Shown here one piece after another: positions 6,650-8,459 of a stretch of 8,459 nucleotides of DNA; within the stretch, counting starts at the first letter, position 1; the number at the start of each line of letters is the position of its first letter. A program made the position numbers and the translations under genes. Source of the DNA: an uncultured Clostridia bacterium (lineage in GTDB: Bacteria > Bacillota > Clostridia > Peptostreptococcales > Anaerovoracaceae); the NCBI GenBank assembly GCA_937889655.1, contig CALBZG010000208.1, positions 1 to 8,459 of the forward strand, written 5' to 3'. The notes beneath the pieces are model-generated. The model made no database searches, was not told the DNA's origin, and saw only the letters and a list, made by a program, of their open reading frames with translations.

Positions 6650-7473
6650 CCTATATATATAGCGAAGGTCTCCCGCATCAGCAGATAGCCATCGAAGATG
6701 TCAGCTTTAAAATCGATGACGGAAGTTTTACCGGGATCATCGGACACACCGGATCAGGGAAGTCAACGCTGGTCCAGCATCTCAATGGTCTTTTGATGCC
6801 AAATTCCGGATCTGTCATCGTTGACGGGATGGATATAACAAAGAAAGAAGTGCCGATGCGTGATGTTCGAAGAAAAATCGGACTGGTTTTTCAATATCCG
6901 GAATATCAGCTTTTTGAAGAAACCGTAGCAAAAGACGTTGCCTTCGGACCCATGAATCTTGGGCTTTCAGAAGAGGAAATCGGAGTAAGAGTCAGGGAAG
7001 CCTTGAGCTTGGTCGGAATGGACTATGACATCTATGCCGAAAGATCTCCTTTTGAATTATCCGGTGGCCAGAAAAGAAGAGTTGCCATCGCAGGAGTCCT
7101 GGCCATGAGACCTAGTGTGCTGATCCTCGATGAACCCACTGCGGGACTTGATCCGAAAGGCCATAAAGATATCCTGGATATGATAAAACGCATCCACAAG
7201 GAGAATAGAGGGATCATCATACTTGTATCCCATAACATGGGCGATATCGTGACTCACGCTGATAAAGTCCTCGTTATGGAGGGGGGCCGGCTGGTCATGG
7301 AAGGCACTCCGAAAGAAGTTTTCTCAAGGGAGGACGAACTGGCGCAAATAGGGTTGGCCTTGCCGCCAGCAGCTCAACTGATGAAAAAAATTAGAGAAAG
7401 AGGCATAGAAATAGCGGGTCAGCCTTTGACCCTGGAAGAGGCGGAGGAAGCTATTTTCAGCGTTTTGAAATAA
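6625..7473 (+). CDS. ecfA2: ECF transporter ATPase EcfA2
   Basis: This is the second ATPase of the ECF energising core; it pairs with EcfA1 on the cytoplasmic face of EcfT. The product is 282 residues with Walker A GHTGSGKST (40-48, K46), the Q-loop Q90 (VFQYPEYQLF), the signature LSGGQ (145-149), Walker B VLILDEP with E170, and H203. The GHTGSGKST and FQYPEYQLF motifs are characteristic of EcfA2 rather than EcfA1. The ATG at 6625 lies inside ecfA1 (25-base overlap), with GGTGGA (6613-6618) 6 bases before it; it gives the usual N-terminus, so the overlap is real rather than a start error. The stop shares one base with the ecfT start (TAATG). Confidence 0.95.
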   Translation: MSIETKNLTYIYSEGLPHQQIAIEDVSFKIDDGSFTGIIGHTGSGKSTLVQHLNGLLMPNSGSVIVDGMDITKKEVPMRDVRRKIGLVFQYPEYQLFEETVAKDVAFGPMNLGLSEEEIGVRVREALSLVGMDYDIYAERSPFELSGGQKRRVAIAGVLAMRPSVLILDEPTAGLDPKGHKDILDMIKRIHKENRGIIILVSHNMGDIVTHADKVLVMEGGRLVMEGTPKEVFSREDELAQIGLALPPAAQLMKKIRERGIEIAGQPLTLEEAEEAIFSVLK

Positions 7474-8300
7474 TGATTAGAGATATTACATTAGGACAAT
7501 ATTTCCCTGGGGAATCAGGGATGCACAGGCTGGATCCAAGAGTCAAAATAATCATGTGCCTGGTTTATCTGGTGGCACTGTTTCTTGTGAAGGATTTCAT
7601 CGGATTTGCCTTTGCTATAGCGACTCTGGCATGCGTGATCGCTGCTTCGAAAGTTCCCCTGAACTTTATTCTCAAGGGGCTGAAGCCAATTTTTTTGATC
7701 ATCATTTTCACCTTTACGATCAATATGTTCATGATCGGCGGCGAAGTCATATGGCAATGGGGCGTTCTCCATATAACAAAGGAAGGACTCTATACAGCGA
7801 TATTCATGGCTTTAAGACTGGTACTTCTTATTATAGGCTCGTCGCTTCTGACACTGACTACTAAGCCCATCAGCCTTACAGACGGCATCGAAAGCCTTCT
7901 TGATCCATTGAAGGCTTTCAAGGTTCCAGCTCACGAGCTTGCTATGATGATGACCATCGCATTGCGTTTTATTCCTACTCTGCTTGAGGAAACGGATAAA
8001 ATCATGAAAGCCCAAATGGCTCGTGGTGCTGATTTTGAAAGCGGCAATATAATTAAAAGAGCAAAAAGCCTGATACCCCTTTTAGTGCCGCTGTTTATCA
8101 GCGCATTTCGTATTGCCCAGGATCTTGCAATGGCTATGGAAGCAAGATGCTATCGGGGCGGTGCGAACAGGACCCGCATGAACGCCATGAAATTGGGCAA
8201 GTTTGACTTTATGGCCTTATTTCTATTGGGATTGTTTGTATTGGTCATCGTTATGGAACCATTCATACTGGAACAAATACTGGAGCAAATAACGTCATGA
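7473..8300 (+). CDS. ecfT: ECF transporter transmembrane coupling subunit EcfT
   Basis: EcfT is the membrane subunit that links the two ATPases to the substrate-binding S component. The product is 275 residues, with hydrophobic segments around 25-58, 72-88, 106-130, 199-215 and 244-263. A long cytoplasmic coupling region holds the two short motifs that dock into the ATPases: ARG at 183-185 (MARGADFE) and ARC at 224-226 (MEARCYRGG). The second motif reads Ala-Arg-Cys instead of Ala-Arg-Gly; I believe this is common in Firmicutes. The ATG at 7473 overlaps the ecfA2 stop by one base and lacks a clear ribosome binding site of its own, so translation is probably coupled. The C-terminus ends with a duplicated LEQI. 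The stop overlaps the next gene by ATGA. Confidence 0.95.
   Translation: MIRDITLGQYFPGESGMHRLDPRVKIIMCLVYLVALFLVKDFIGFAFAIATLACVIAASKVPLNFILKGLKPIFLIIIFTFTINMFMIGGEVIWQWGVLHITKEGLYTAIFMALRLVLLIIGSSLLTLTTKPISLTDGIESLLDPLKAFKVPAHELAMMMTIALRFIPTLLEETDKIMKAQMARGADFESGNIIKRAKSLIPLLVPLFISAFRIAQDLAMAMEARCYRGGANRTRMNAMKLGKFDFMALFLLGLFVLVIVMEPFILEQILEQITS
8268..8291 (+). repeat. Tandem 12-base repeat at the 3' end of ecfT
   Basis: Two adjacent copies, CTGGAACAAATA (8268-8279) and CTGGAGCAAATA (8280-8291), differ at one base and encode LEQI-LEQI in frame. The differing base turns GGAA into GGAG (8282-8285), which lies 11 bases before the downstream ATG and is the only Shine-Dalgarno-like sequence for that gene. 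Confidence 0.7.
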
Positions 8301-8459
8301 AAACAAAACATGTAATCCAAGCAGCAGTCATAGCGGCAGTATACGCAGCCTTGACTATCGCTCTTGCGCCTTTAAGCTACGGCGTCATGCAGGTCAGGGT
8401 ATCTGAGGCTTTGACTGTGCTGCCGTTCTTCACTCCTGCAGCTATCCCGGGGCTTTTTG
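8297..8459 (+). CDS. queT: QueT-family transporter (likely ECF S component for a queuosine precursor), 5' part, cut by window end
   Basis: Only the first 54 residues are in the window. The hydrophobic start (AAVIAAVYAALTIALAPLSYG, residues 9-29, written here only as a membrane segment) is followed by MQVRVSEALTVLPFFTPAAI and PGLF, which matches the N-terminus of the QueT family (Pfam QueT, about 160-170 residues). Members are integral membrane proteins proposed to be substrate-binding S components that import queuosine precursors such as preQ1 for tRNA modification. The start ATG overlaps the ecfT stop (ATGA), so it belongs to the same operon and probably couples to the EcfA1-EcfA2-EcfT core. 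There is no room for a preQ1 riboswitch directly in front of it. Family assignment is by recognition; the substrate is inferred from family and context. The rest of the gene is not visible. Confidence 0.8.
   Translation, partial: MKTKHVIQAAVIAAVYAALTIALAPLSYGVMQVRVSEALTVLPFFTPAAIPGLF

Noticed and set aside
7556..7864. Open frame of 102 codons on the + strand within ecfT
   Set aside because: Out-of-frame shadow of ecfT with low-complexity, unfamiliar sequence.
8280..8300. preQ1 riboswitch before the queT-like gene
   Set aside because: The gene starts inside the ecfT stop codon, leaving no untranslated space for an aptamer.
1..8459. CRISPR arrays, tRNA/rRNA genes, insertion sequences, phage or defence genes
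   Set aside because: The window is almost wholly occupied by conserved housekeeping genes; I saw no direct-repeat arrays, tRNA-like cloverleaf or transposase motifs.

Overview
This is a conserved chromosomal housekeeping region from a low-to-moderate GC Gram-positive bacterium. It is most likely a member of the Clostridia (Bacillota). Four things point there: the order secY-adk-map-infA-rpmJ-rpsM-rpsK-rpsD-rpoA-rplQ-ecfA1-ecfA2-ecfT, strong AGGAGG-type ribosome binding sites, protein sequences close to Bacillus/Clostridium homologues, and rpsD lying between rpsK and rpoA (in Bacillus subtilis rpsD is elsewhere). I cannot name a genus from the sequence alone. All genes are on the + strand and almost no space is non-coding.

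Layout. Positions 1-2712 are the tail of the spc-type ribosomal block: the 3' part of secY (protein export channel), adk (zinc-LID adenylate kinase), map (methionine aminopeptidase), infA (IF-1) and rpmJ (L36). Positions 2713-2818 form a 106-base gap with a promoter-like sequence and a foldable leader just before the rpsM ribosome binding site. Positions 2819-5617 are the alpha operon: S13, S11, S4, RNA polymerase alpha and L17. Positions 5618-5797 are a 180-base gap with a terminator-like hairpin, other inverted repeats and an extended -10 promoter candidate. Positions 5798-8300 encode the complete energising module of a group II ECF vitamin/micronutrient transporter (EcfA1, EcfA2, EcfT). The last 163 bases begin a QueT-family membrane protein, a likely substrate-binding S component for a queuosine precursor, which overlaps the ecfT stop by ATGA and is cut by the window end.

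How the genes work together. The first two blocks make parts of the translation, transcription and secretion machinery whose output must be balanced with growth. Map and IF-1 serve translation directly, and Adk balances adenine nucleotides. The third block makes the shared ATPase/coupling core that different S components plug into. Linking a QueT-like S component to it would tie import of a tRNA-modification precursor to the same transcript.

Nothing here is a plainly novel system. The points most worth checking are the rpmJ-rpsM leader as a possible S4 autoregulatory element, the structured gap upstream of ecfA1, and the queT gene placed directly behind ecfT. Several gene starts were moved downstream of the longest open frame (infA, rpsM, rplQ, ecfA1); the reasons are in the entries. 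All structures were paired by eye, not by a folding program.
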